Notes under the pieces: model-generated
Database searches by the model: none
Told to the model about the DNA's origin: nothing
What the model saw: the letters and a program-made list of their open reading frames with translations, nothing else
Assembly: GCA_964616395.1 (NCBI GenBank)
Contig: CAZTUT010000116.1
Span: 1-9,390 of the forward strand
Direction: 5' to 3'
DNA length: 9,390 bases
From: JALHMQ01 sp964616395
GTDB taxonomy: Bacteria > Pseudomonadota > Gammaproteobacteria > Burkholderiales > Burkholderiaceae_F
Position numbers and translations under genes: made by a program
Shown: in pieces, positions 1-6,536 of the stretch
Position numbering within the stretch: the first letter of the stretch is position 1
Layout: every line of letters starts with the position of its first letter

Positions 1-982
1 CCCGCCGCCGGCGCTGCAGGGCTGGAAGATCACCACGGTGGGCGAGGACATCGCCTGGATCAAGCCGGGCAAGGATGGCCGCCTGTACGCGATCAACCCC
101 GAGGCCGGCTGCTTCGGCGTGGCGCCCGGCACCTCGCACAAGACCAATCACAACGCGATGGCGATGCTCGACCGCAACGTCATCTTCACCAATGTCGCGC
201 TGACCGATGATGGCGATGTCTGGTGGGAGGGCATGGGCCCGGCGCCGACGCACCTGATCGATTGGCAGGGCAAGGACTGGACGCCGGACTGTGGCCGCAA
301 GGCGGCGCACCCGAACGCGCGCTTCACGGTGGCGGCAAGCCAGTGCCCGTCGATCGATCCCGACTGGGAAGACCCGCAAGGCGTGCCGATCGACGCGTTC
401 GTGTTCGGCGGCCGGCGCTCGACCACGGTGCCGCTGATCACCGAGGCGCGCAGTTGGACCGAAGGCGTGTACATGGCGGCCACGATGGGCAGCGAGACCA
501 CCGCCGCCCAGGCGGGCGCGCAGGGCGTGCTTCGGCGCGATCCGTTCGCGATGCTGCCGTTCTGCGGCTACAACATGGCCGAGCATTTCGCGCACTGGCT
601 GGAGCTGGGTCACAAGCTCGCAGCCGGCGGCGCGCGGCTGCCCAGGATCTTCTGCGTCAACTGGTTCCGCACCGATGAGGCCGGCAAGTTTGTCTGGCCG
701 GGCTTCTCCGAGAACATGCGCGTGCTGGCCTGGATGGTCGAGCGCATCGAGGGCGGAAAGCGCGGCGCCGAGCACCCGATCGGCGTGACGCCACGCTACG
801 AGGATCTGAACTGGGACGGCCTCGACTTCTCGGCCGCACAGTTCGCCCGCGTGACGGCGGTCGACGCGGCCGAATGGAAGAAGGAACTCGACTCCCACGG
901 CGAGTTGTTCGCGCAGTTGGCCCACAACCTGCCGCCTGCGCTCGAGGCGACGCGCCGCGCGCTGGCAGCGCGGTTCGGCTGA
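1..982 (+). CDS. pckG: Phosphoenolpyruvate carboxykinase (GTP), C-terminal part; 5' end outside the window
   Basis: Cytosolic enzyme that interconverts oxaloacetate + GTP and phosphoenolpyruvate + GDP + CO2, the entry step of gluconeogenesis. The reading frame is open from base 2 (first residues PPPALQGWKITT), so the GTG at 38 is internal, not a start. 326 residues are visible, about half of the usual ~600. Family landmarks in order: the block around DGRLYAINPEAGCFGVAPGT, FGGRRSTTVPLITEA, DPFAMLPFCGYNM, and NWFRTDEAGKFVWPGF at residues 220-235 of the visible part. Its three Phe match the spacing of the guanine-stacking Phe517/525/530 of human PCK1, which marks the GTP class rather than the ATP class. 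The kinase P-loop and catalytic Cys signature lie upstream of the window. It ends at a TGA with no closely following gene, so it is probably monocistronic or last in its unit. Its job is not linked to the downstream genes. Confidence 0.96.
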   Translation, partial: PPPALQGWKITTVGEDIAWIKPGKDGRLYAINPEAGCFGVAPGTSHKTNHNAMAMLDRNVIFTNVALTDDGDVWWEGMGPAPTHLIDWQGKDWTPDCGRKAAHPNARFTVAASQCPSIDPDWEDPQGVPIDAFVFGGRRSTTVPLITEARSWTEGVYMAATMGSETTAAQAGAQGVLRRDPFAMLPFCGYNMAEHFAHWLELGHKLAAGGARLPRIFCVNWFRTDEAGKFVWPGFSENMRVLAWMVERIEGGKRGAEHPIGVTPRYEDLNWDGLDFSAAQFARVTAVDAAEWKKELDSHGELFAQLAHNLPPALEATRRALAARFG

Positions 983-999
983 CGCTCGCGGTTTTCTTT

Positions 1000-1027
1000 C
1001 GATCCCCGCCGCGACCGGCCGGGATCG
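1000..1027 (+). repeat. Inverted repeat just after pckG, possible weak terminator
   Basis: CGATCCC (1000-1006) pairs perfectly with GGGATCG (1021-1027) around a 14-nt GC-rich loop, starting 18 nt after the pckG stop. No T-run follows, so it is not a classical intrinsic terminator for pckG. It may be a 3'-end-stabilising hairpin or act with Rho. The only T-rich stretch (992-999) precedes the stem. Confidence 0.35.
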
Positions 1028-1100
1028 CCTCGCGCTCGCGCTGGGCGCGCGACTGACCAGCGCACTCGTGACTTGTACGCTCACCTGATCAGGCGATGGT

Positions 1101-1206
1101 CCGGCAGGCGATACGCCGTACGATCATGACGTGAATTGGGGCGGGTTTGCCTTGCAAACGCAAGGCTGTTGCCGTCCGCTGTTTCCTACAGTTGTCCGCC
1201 TGCCGG
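1101..1206 (+). repeat. Distant 10-bp inverted repeat enclosing a tetraloop hairpin
   Basis: CCGGCAGGCG (1101-1110) is the exact reverse complement of CGCCTGCCGG (1197-1206). Allowing one bulged G, the pairing extends to 12 bp. Between the arms is a second perfect stem, GCCTTGC (1149-1155) / GCAAGGC (1160-1166), with an AAAC loop. This could fold as a multi-stem RNA leader, be an operator pair, or be chance in GC-rich DNA. There is no T-run after the inner hairpin, so it does not look like an intrinsic terminator. Confidence 0.4.
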
Positions 1207-1332
1207 GACGATTACCGTCATCGGTCAGAGATTTTCCTCCGTCCGAGTTTCGATAGTGTTTGCTCACTGTCCCGAATAGCCTTGTCTACGAGCGATGTCT
1301 TTAGACCTCACCCATGATTGCGGATGGCCGGC

Positions 1333-2793
1333 ATGAGTCGGGCAGCCTCCAGTGCCGAGGTCGATCGCTTCTTTGCTGAAGCGGTTGACAGTCGTCCTGG
1401 TGGGCGCAATGAGCCGCTGTTCACCGACTTTGCAATCACGACGATCGACATCCCGGATCGGCTCGACGCGCAATCGATCCAGACCTTGCAGTCGGAAAAC
1501 TATCGTCGGGCGAGCCGGTTTTCGCTGACCCGCAGTGCCGCCGAGATCTGGCTGCGTCGCCTGCTCTGGCTGGCGCTGGTGGTCGCGCTGGGCGCGTTGG
1601 CGTGGCTGGGCGTCGAGGCCGTCCGCGCGCAGATCAGCAAGGAGGCCATCGCATCGCGCATCGCTGCGGCAACAGGCTTGCCGGTGACCATCGCCGTGCG
1701 CGAACTGGTCTGGTTGCCAACGCCCGGGATCGATTTGCGCGATCTGCGCATCGGCTCGGGCTTTCGCGCCGATCAGGTTGAGATTCGCTACTCCTGGGAC
1801 GGGTTGGCGCAGGCGGTCAGCCGCCGCCGTCTTCTTCCTGAGGCGACAGTCGCACCCATGCAACTGTCGGCAGAACAGGCGATTGCCGTTGTGAGGCTCG
1901 GCTCGATGATGCGTTCCGATTCGGGCCTCGGACTGGGCGCAGTTCGTTTCAGCACAGTCACTTTTCGTGACATGCCCCTGCTGCCGGAACAGTACGAAAT
2001 CGTGCTCCAGCATCAGTCTGGCGGCATCGCAGCCCCGCTTGAGTTGAGGCAGCTTGGCGGCCGGGGCGAGATGCAGCTGCTCGCGTTCCCCGACGGTGAG
2101 GGCGCGCTTCGTTTCGATCTCAATGCGCAGCGCTGGGCGGCGCCGGTTGGTCCCGCCGTCGTGTGGGACAGTCTGGTCGCGCAAGGCCGCGCCTGGCCCC
2201 GGGGGATCGTTGTCGAAAACTTCACCGGAAAGACGGGGGCGGCGCAGGTCGACGGTGCCTGGGTCGCGGCATCGGACGTGCAGTGGTCTGCCGCGGGCAG
2301 CCTCCAGTCTGACAATGCCGATCTCGAGGGCGTGATCCGTGCGCTGGCGGCATCGGCAGAAGACACGGCGTTTCGTTCGCCGTTGCGAGGTCGGGCGAGC
2401 TTCCGTGCGCTTGGCAGTGGTCATGGCGCATCGCTGACAGCAGCTGTTGATCGCAGCGTGTTTGTCGGCCAGGCGCAGGCCCGCGCACTCACGCTGGCGG
2501 GCATCAATCTCGGCATGCTGGCGGCGCAGGAGACCGGCGTGCAGGCCGCCGGCGGAACCACGCGGCTCAGCGAACTGACCGCGGACCTCCTCTGGACCCC
2601 CGCCGGGTTGTCGATTCGTGACATTCGCGGACAGTCCGGTGGCATGGTCACCCGCGGCCAACTCGCGGTGTCGCCCAACCTGCGGATCGCGGGATCGTTG
2701 ACCGTTGATCTGTCGGCGGTACTTCCGCAGACCCGGCCTGCCGTTCTGCAGCTCGGGGGCACGCTGATGAACCCGTACTTCAGCCGGCCCTGA
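1333..2793 (+). CDS. AsmA-like single-pass inner-membrane protein, function unknown
   Basis: 486 residues from ATG 1333, chosen because a GGA lies 8 nt upstream; ATG 1324 and TTG 1318 are in-frame alternatives. Layout: about 75 polar residues with no hydrophobic segment, one transmembrane helix at roughly residues 77-97 (LLWLALVVALGALAWLGV), then a long region predicted to be periplasmic. Just after the helix is a pattern typical of AsmA-family proteins: a TGLPVTI segment, a WLPTPGIDLRDLRIGSG segment, then a QVEIRYSWDGL strand. The C-terminus (LRIAGSLTVDLSAVLPQ, then LQLGGTLMNPYF) resembles the beta-rich ends of AsmA/GspN-type proteins. AsmA-family members are linked to envelope lipid transport and outer-membrane homeostasis, but no specific role can be assigned here. 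The long cytoplasmic extension is odd, since AsmA helices normally sit at the extreme N-terminus. It ends 148 bp before mnmG. Codon use looks less GC-biased at third positions than mnmG or parB. Coding status fairly sure; family call moderate. Confidence 0.72.
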   Translation: MSRAASSAEVDRFFAEAVDSRPGGRNEPLFTDFAITTIDIPDRLDAQSIQTLQSENYRRASRFSLTRSAAEIWLRRLLWLALVVALGALAWLGVEAVRAQISKEAIASRIAAATGLPVTIAVRELVWLPTPGIDLRDLRIGSGFRADQVEIRYSWDGLAQAVSRRRLLPEATVAPMQLSAEQAIAVVRLGSMMRSDSGLGLGAVRFSTVTFRDMPLLPEQYEIVLQHQSGGIAAPLELRQLGGRGEMQLLAFPDGEGALRFDLNAQRWAAPVGPAVVWDSLVAQGRAWPRGIVVENFTGKTGAAQVDGAWVAASDVQWSAAGSLQSDNADLEGVIRALAASAEDTAFRSPLRGRASFRALGSGHGASLTAAVDRSVFVGQAQARALTLAGINLGMLAAQETGVQAAGGTTRLSELTADLLWTPAGLSIRDIRGQSGGMVTRGQLAVSPNLRIAGSLTVDLSAVLPQTRPAVLQLGGTLMNPYFSRP

Positions 2794-2820
2794 CCGGTAC
2801 GGCCGGTTCGGGTCAGCCGG
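2784..2820 (+). repeat. GC-rich hairpin spanning the stop of the AsmA-like gene
   Basis: CTGACC (2790-2795, containing the TGA stop) pairs with GGTCAG (2811-2816). Outer CCGG (2784-2787) pairs with CCGG (2817-2820) after a 2-nt bulge. A competing inner stem is ACCGG (2793-2797) / CCGGT (2803-2807). No T-run follows. It could pause or attenuate transcription or protect the 3' end; terminator function is not demonstrated. Confidence 0.4.
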
Positions 2821-2853
2821 GATGCGCGGGCGCTTCGCCGCACCGGCGCTCAA

Positions 2854-2869
2854 TGTTTCACGTGGAACA
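2854..2869. promoter_or_regulatory. parS: parS site 1 (ParB centromere site)
   Basis: TGTTTCACGTGGAACA. Read on the minus strand this is TGTTCCACGTGAAACA, which fits the broadly conserved chromosomal parS consensus TGTTNCACGTGAAACA at every position. It is non-coding, 88 bp upstream of the mnmG start and about 3.7 kb upstream of the parA-parB genes that should encode the protein binding it. ParB is known to load at such sites as a CTP-dependent clamp and spread into flanking DNA. Confidence 0.93.
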
Positions 2870-2878
2870 ATCGGAATC

Positions 2879-2894
2879 GGTTTCACGTGAAACA
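2879..2894. promoter_or_regulatory. parS: parS site 2 (ParB centromere site)
   Basis: GGTTTCACGTGAAACA matches the 16-bp parS palindrome TGTTTCACGTGAAACA at 15 positions; only the first base differs, and the 14-bp core GTTTCACGTGAAAC is intact. Centre-to-centre distance to site 1 is 25 bp, with a 9-bp gap. Its right half overlaps the spacer, and its core the -35 position, of the candidate mnmG promoter. Confidence 0.93.
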
Positions 2895-2909
2895 TCGCGA
2901 ACTTATACT
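2881..2909 (+). promoter_or_regulatory. Candidate mnmG promoter overlapping parS site 2
   Basis: TATACT (2904-2909) matches the sigma70 -10 consensus at five of six bases and lies 32 bp before the mnmG ATG. At the ideal 17-bp spacing the -35 position reads TTTCAC (2881-2886), a poor match, and it falls inside parS site 2. The -10 is the main support. If used, ParB bound at parS would contact or block the -35 region. Confidence 0.45.
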
Positions 2910-2941
2910 CGCGGTCGCTTGAGCCTCCAGGCCTCGACCCC

Positions 2942-4912
2942 ATGGAATTTCCCGAAAGTTTCGACGTCATCGTGATCGGCGGCGGCCACGCCGGCACCGA
3001 GGCCGCACTCGCCTCGGCACGGATCGGCGCGCGCACGCTGCTGCTGACGCACAACATCGAGACGCTGGGCCAGATGTCGTGCAACCCGTCGATCGGCGGC
3101 ATCGGCAAGGGCCACCTGGTCAAGGAGGTCGATGCACTCGGCGGCGCGATGGCGGCGGCAACCGACGAGGCCGGCATCCAGTTCCGTATCCTCAACAGTT
3201 CCAAGGGACCGGCGGTGCGCGCGACGCGCGCGCAGGCCGACCGCATTCTCTATAAGGCGGCGATTCGGCACCGGCTGGAAAACCAGCCGAACCTGTGGCT
3301 TTTCCAGCAGGCGGTCGACGACTTGCTGATCGAATCGACGGGGCAAGGCGAGCGCGTGGCCGGCGCGGTCACCCAGTCCGGCATCCGCTTCCGCGGCCGC
3401 ACGGTGGTCGTGACCGCCGGCACCTTCCTCAACGGCCGGGTTCATATCGGCCTGCAAAACTACTCGGCCGGCCGGGCCGGCGATCCGCCAGCGATCTCGC
3501 TGGCAGCGCGGCTGAAGGACCTGAACCTGCCGCAAGGACGCCTGAAGACCGGCACGCAGCCGGGCGATCTCGATCCGGTGCCGGTCTTTTCCTTCCTGGG
3601 GTCGGCCGACCAGCATCCGCGCCAGGTGCCGTGCTGGATCACCCACACCAACGAGGCCACGCACCAGGTCATCCGCGACAACCTCGACCGCTCGCCGATG
3701 TATTCCGGCGTCATCGAGGGGGTGGGGCCGCGCTACTGCCCGTCGATCGAGGACAAGATCCACCGCTTCGCCGATCGCAGCAGCCACCAGATCTTCCTTG
3801 AGCCCGAGGGCCTGACCACCCACGAGTTCTACCCGAACGGCATCTCGACTTCGCTGCCGTTCGACGTGCAGGTGCAGATCGTGCGCTCGATGCGCGGGCT
3901 GGAACATGCGCACATCCTGCGCCCCGGCTACGCCATCGAGTACGACTACTACGACCCGCGCGCGCTCAAGTCGTCGCTCGAAACCAAGGCCATCGCCGGT
4001 CTTTACTTCGCCGGCCAGATCAATGGCACGACCGGCTACGAGGAGGCTGCGGCCCAGGGGCTGCTGGCCGGCATCAACGCCGCCCGCGCGGCGCGCGGCG
4101 CCGAGCCCTGGTGTCCGGCGCGCTCGCAGGCGTATCTGGGCGTGCTGGTCGACGATCTGATCACGCGCGGCGTGGCCGAGCCGTACCGGATGTTCACGTC
4201 GCGCGCCGAGTACCGGCTCAGCCTGCGCGAGGACAACGCCGACCTGCGGCTGACCGAGATCGGGCGCGCGTTGGGCTGCGTGGACGACGCGCGCTGGACC
4301 GCCTTCAACCGCAAGCGCGACGCGGTGGCCCGCGAGATCGAGCGCCTGCGTGCCACCTGGGTCAATCCGCGTTTGCTGTCCGACGACGAGGCGCAGCGCG
4401 TGCTGGGCAAGGGCATCGAGCGCGAGTACACGCTGGCCGATCTGCTCAAGCGGCCGAACGTGACCTATGCCCAGTTGCTGACGTTGCGGGACCGCGTCGG
4501 CGCGCCGCTCGGCGGCCCTGGGGTTGAGGGTGCCGCTGATCCGGCGGTGGCCGAGCAGGTCGAGATCAGCAGCAAGTACGCCGGCTACATCGAGCGCCAG
4601 CACGACGAGGTGTCGCGCCACGCGTCGCACGAAACCACGCGGATCCCGGCCGCACTCGACTACGCGCAGGTCCGCGGCCTGTCCAACGAGATCCGGCAGC
4701 GGTTGCAGCAGGTCCGGCCGGAGACCGTTGGCCAGGCGGCGCGCGTCTACGGCGTAACGCCGGCGGCGGTCTCGCTGCTGCTGGTTCACCTGAAACGGAT
4801 TCATCGCGGCGTGGCCTCACAGCCTGCGGATACCGCCGCTGGCGTGGGTATCGAGTCCCTGGCCGAGCCCGCCGGCAGTCTCGTCAACGGCCCCGACCGC
4901 AGTGCCGCCTGA
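2942..4912 (+). CDS. mnmG: tRNA uridine-5-carboxymethylaminomethyl modification enzyme MnmG (GidA)
   Basis: FAD-binding partner of MnmE. The MnmEG complex installs the (carboxymethyl)aminomethyl group at C5 of the wobble uridine (U34) in certain tRNAs, using methylene-tetrahydrofolate and NADH. 656 residues. The N-terminal dinucleotide fold has GGGHAG at residues 13-18, followed by QMSCNPSIGGIGKGH with Cys47. The first GidA signature, GPRYCPSIEDKIHRF (262-276), contains the second conserved Cys (266). The second, AGQINGTTGYEEAAAQG, is at 357-373. The C-terminal MnmE-binding helical domain includes LDYAQVRGLSNEI and RPETVGQAARVYGVTPAAVS, ending near residue 623. A further ~33 Ala/Gly/Pro-rich residues exceed the usual ~630-residue length and look unconserved. 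ATG 2942 fits the family N-terminus, although no good Shine-Dalgarno precedes it. The last 11 bp overlap rsmG, indicating one transcript. Two parS sites lie immediately upstream. Confidence 0.98.
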   Translation: MEFPESFDVIVIGGGHAGTEAALASARIGARTLLLTHNIETLGQMSCNPSIGGIGKGHLVKEVDALGGAMAAATDEAGIQFRILNSSKGPAVRATRAQADRILYKAAIRHRLENQPNLWLFQQAVDDLLIESTGQGERVAGAVTQSGIRFRGRTVVVTAGTFLNGRVHIGLQNYSAGRAGDPPAISLAARLKDLNLPQGRLKTGTQPGDLDPVPVFSFLGSADQHPRQVPCWITHTNEATHQVIRDNLDRSPMYSGVIEGVGPRYCPSIEDKIHRFADRSSHQIFLEPEGLTTHEFYPNGISTSLPFDVQVQIVRSMRGLEHAHILRPGYAIEYDYYDPRALKSSLETKAIAGLYFAGQINGTTGYEEAAAQGLLAGINAARAARGAEPWCPARSQAYLGVLVDDLITRGVAEPYRMFTSRAEYRLSLREDNADLRLTEIGRALGCVDDARWTAFNRKRDAVAREIERLRATWVNPRLLSDDEAQRVLGKGIEREYTLADLLKRPNVTYAQLLTLRDRVGAPLGGPGVEGAADPAVAEQVEISSKYAGYIERQHDEVSRHASHETTRIPAALDYAQVRGLSNEIRQRLQQVRPETVGQAARVYGVTPAAVSLLLVHLKRIHRGVASQPADTAAGVGIESLAEPAGSLVNGPDRSAA

Positions 4913-5555
4913 CGTCGATCGGGGCCGGCTGGAGGCTGGCGCAGCGCAGTTGGGGTTGGCGCTCACTGACGCGCAGATCGCCGCGCTGCTTGATTTCGCG
5001 GCTTTGCTGCTGCGCTGGAACCGGGTTCACAATCTGACCGCGATCCGCTCAGCCGACGAGTTGCTGACCCATCATCTGCTCGATGCGTTGTCGCTGGTTA
5101 GGCCGTTGCGAGACCAGCTTGGCGACGCTGCCGGCGATGCCGTCGAGGTGCTCGATGTGGGCTCGGGCGGCGGGTTGCCGGGCATTCCGCTGGCCATCGT
5201 CTGCCCGCACTGGCGCATTACGCTGGTCGATGCCGTCCAGAAGAAAGCGGCGTTCCTGACCCAGGCCGCGCTCGAACTGAAGCTGGCCAACGTCACCGTC
5301 CACCATGCGCGGGTCGAGCAGTTGCGCGGCAGCTACCGGGTGATCACCTCACGCGCATTCGCCGCGCTGGCCGACTTCGTCGGCTGGACCCGGCACCTGC
5401 TCGCCGCCGACGGATTCTGGCTGGCGATGAAGGCGCGGATCGATCCCGCCGAGTTGCAGGCGCTGCCCGAGGACCTGTCATGCAGCGCCGTGCTGCCAAT
5501 CGACGTGCCCGGCCTGGGCGAACAACGACACCTGATCCGGATCGAGCCAAGATGA
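4902..5555 (+). CDS. rsmG: 16S rRNA (guanine527-N7)-methyltransferase RsmG (GidB)
   Basis: SAM-dependent methyltransferase that makes m7G at G527 of 16S rRNA; in several bacteria, loss gives low-level streptomycin resistance. 217 residues, close to the E. coli length (207). Features: the helical N-terminal segment with RWNRVHNLTAIRS (residues 38-50) and HHLLDALSL (57-65), the SAM-binding glycine loop DVGSGGGLPGIPLA (85-98), VDAVQKKAAFL (109-119) and SRAFA (150-154), all typical RsmG blocks. GTG 4902 is the only start that keeps the whole N-terminal helix; it lies inside the end of mnmG (11-bp overlap), so translation is probably coupled. There is no clear Shine-Dalgarno. The stop overlaps the start of the next gene as ATGA, continuing the same operon. 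Confidence 0.97.
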   Translation: MPPDVDRGRLEAGAAQLGLALTDAQIAALLDFAALLLRWNRVHNLTAIRSADELLTHHLLDALSLVRPLRDQLGDAAGDAVEVLDVGSGGGLPGIPLAIVCPHWRITLVDAVQKKAAFLTQAALELKLANVTVHHARVEQLRGSYRVITSRAFAALADFVGWTRHLLAADGFWLAMKARIDPAELQALPEDLSCSAVLPIDVPGLGEQRHLIRIEPR

Positions 5556-6374
5556 CTGCCATCCCGACCCCGATGACATTGGTCCGCCTGCCGCGTAACG
5601 GCGCCGCAGCGCCCCGCAGACGCCAGCCCGGCCGGACGCTGCATGCCGCGGCGGCTGCCGCGCTCGCACTCGTGTTGACGGCGTGTGCCAGTCCCGCGAT
5701 GACCCAGGCCACGACATCGGCGCCCACACCCGCCACGACTTCAGCACCGACAGCGGCGCCCGCGCCGGACTCGCCGCCGNNNNNNNNNNNNNNNNNNNNN
5801 NNNNNNNNNNNNNNNNNNNNNNNNNNNNNNNNNNNNNNNNNNNNNNNNNNNNNNNNNNNNNNNNNNNNNNNNNNNNNNNTCGCCGCCGCCGTTGCAGACC
5901 GTGGCCAGCGTCGACCTGTCGCGCTATGTCGGCACCTGGCATGAGATCGCCCGCTATCCGTTCGGCATTCAGGATCGCAACTGCGGACGCGACACCACGG
6001 CGGACTACACGCTGCTGGCGTCGGGTCAGATATCGGTCGTTAACCGTTGTTTGAGGGCAGATGGGACCGCATTCGTTGCAGATGGCATCGCCTGGGTCAT
6101 GGATCCGCAGACCCGCGCGCGCCTGCAGGTCAGCTTCCTGCCGGCATTTCTGCGCGCGCTGCCGATTGGCCGCGGCGACTACTGGATCATTGAACTGGCG
6201 CCGGACTACAGCTGGGTCGTGATCGGCGAGCCGAAACGGCGCTACCTGTGGGTGCTGGCGCGCTCGCCGAATCTGCCGCAGGAGACGTTGGCCGGCATCC
6301 TCGGGCGCCTGCCGACGCACGGCTACGACCCGGCGCGCGTGATCGCGTCGCCCGGACGCCCGGCGCTGCGATGA
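5552..6374 (+). CDS. Lipocalin family lipoprotein (Blc-like), interrupted by an assembly gap
   Basis: Probable outer-membrane lipoprotein of the bacterial lipocalin (Blc) family; Blc proteins bind fatty acids or lysophospholipids, and the substrate here is unknown. The part before the gap (from ATG 5552) has an Arg-rich n-region, the hydrophobic stretch AAAAAALALVL and a lipobox LTAC with lipidated Cys45. Ala at +2 favours outer-membrane sorting. An Ala/Thr/Pro linker with ATTSAPT repeated twice follows. The part after the gap carries the lipocalin barrel: SRYVGTWHEIARYPF (lipocalin GxW motif), VVNRCLRADG, LQVSFLP, YWIIELAPDYSWVVIG and YLWVLARSPNLPQETL, aligning over its length with E. coli Blc. 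The two parts are in different frames across the 100 Ns (frame 2 before, frame 0 after). Joining them at the 9-mer TCGCCGCCG present on both sides restores one frame and gives 237 residues. ATG 5552 overlaps the rsmG stop (ATGA); ATG 5573 is an alternative start. Confidence 0.88.
5780..5879. other. Assembly gap (100 Ns) inside the lipocalin gene
   Basis: A run of exactly 100 N, the conventional placeholder for a scaffold join of unknown length. The bases just before (5771-5779) and just after (5880-5888) are the identical 9-mer TCGCCGCCG, so the true gap may be zero. Frame and length read across the Ns should not be trusted. Confidence 0.99.
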
Positions 6375-6434
6375 ACGCACGGCGCGAGGACTGCGTGCGC
6401 GTGGCCAGCCGCCGGCCAGCGCGCGTCAGCCCCG

Positions 6435-6440
6435 TAGAAT
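6435..6440 (+). promoter_or_regulatory. Possible -10 element upstream of parA
   Basis: TAGAAT, five of six to the sigma70 -10 consensus, 97 bp before the parA start in the 162-bp lipocalin-parA interval. No acceptable -35 is found at 16-18 bp spacing. The surrounding CCGTAGAATCGACA (6432-6445) recurs with one change at the atp promoter. It could let parA-parB be transcribed separately from mnmG-rsmG-lipocalin. Confidence 0.3.
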
Positions 6441-6536
6441 CGACAACTTCGCTGCGCGCTGCGACCCGCATCGAGCGCTTTGCACAGGGCATCTTGAGCG
6501 CATTGCAGCCCGTCTGAACCCCAAGCCGGAAACCAC

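Larger units (their letters stand above)
983..1332. other. 350-bp non-coding interval with inverted repeats
   Basis: No open frame here has coding character and I recognise no tRNA or known RNA. The interval looks less GC-rich than pckG. It contains the post-pckG hairpin, a 10-bp perfect palindrome CCTGATCAGG (1084-1093), and the nested inverted repeats listed separately (1101-1206). It presumably carries the promoter of the AsmA-like gene, but I found no convincing -35/-10 pair; GATAGT at 1252-1257 is the nearest -10-like hexamer and has no -35. No DnaA boxes seen. Confidence 0.5.

Noticed and set aside
2794..2941. Replication origin next to mnmG
   Set aside because: In gammaproteobacteria oriC lies by mnmG, and parS sites are near origins, but no DnaA boxes (TTATCCACA-like) or AT-rich unwinding region is visible here or in 983-1332. 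In Betaproteobacteria oriC is normally beside dnaA.
1264..3246. 660-codon open frame on the minus strand opposite the AsmA-like gene and the start of mnmG
   Set aside because: It runs antisense through the parS region and conserved mnmG codons, its product is Arg/Gln-rich with no recognisable domain, and long antisense frames are common in GC-rich genes.
2903..4804. 633-codon minus-strand open frame opposite mnmG
   Set aside because: Entirely shadowed by mnmG, which has family motifs throughout. The antisense product is Arg/Asp/Val-rich low complexity with no motif.
5892..6374. Stand-alone 160-residue lipocalin starting at TTG 5892
   Set aside because: A signal peptide with a lipobox in the preceding stretch and the matching 9-mers around the Ns show that it is the C-terminal part of one lipoprotein gene.
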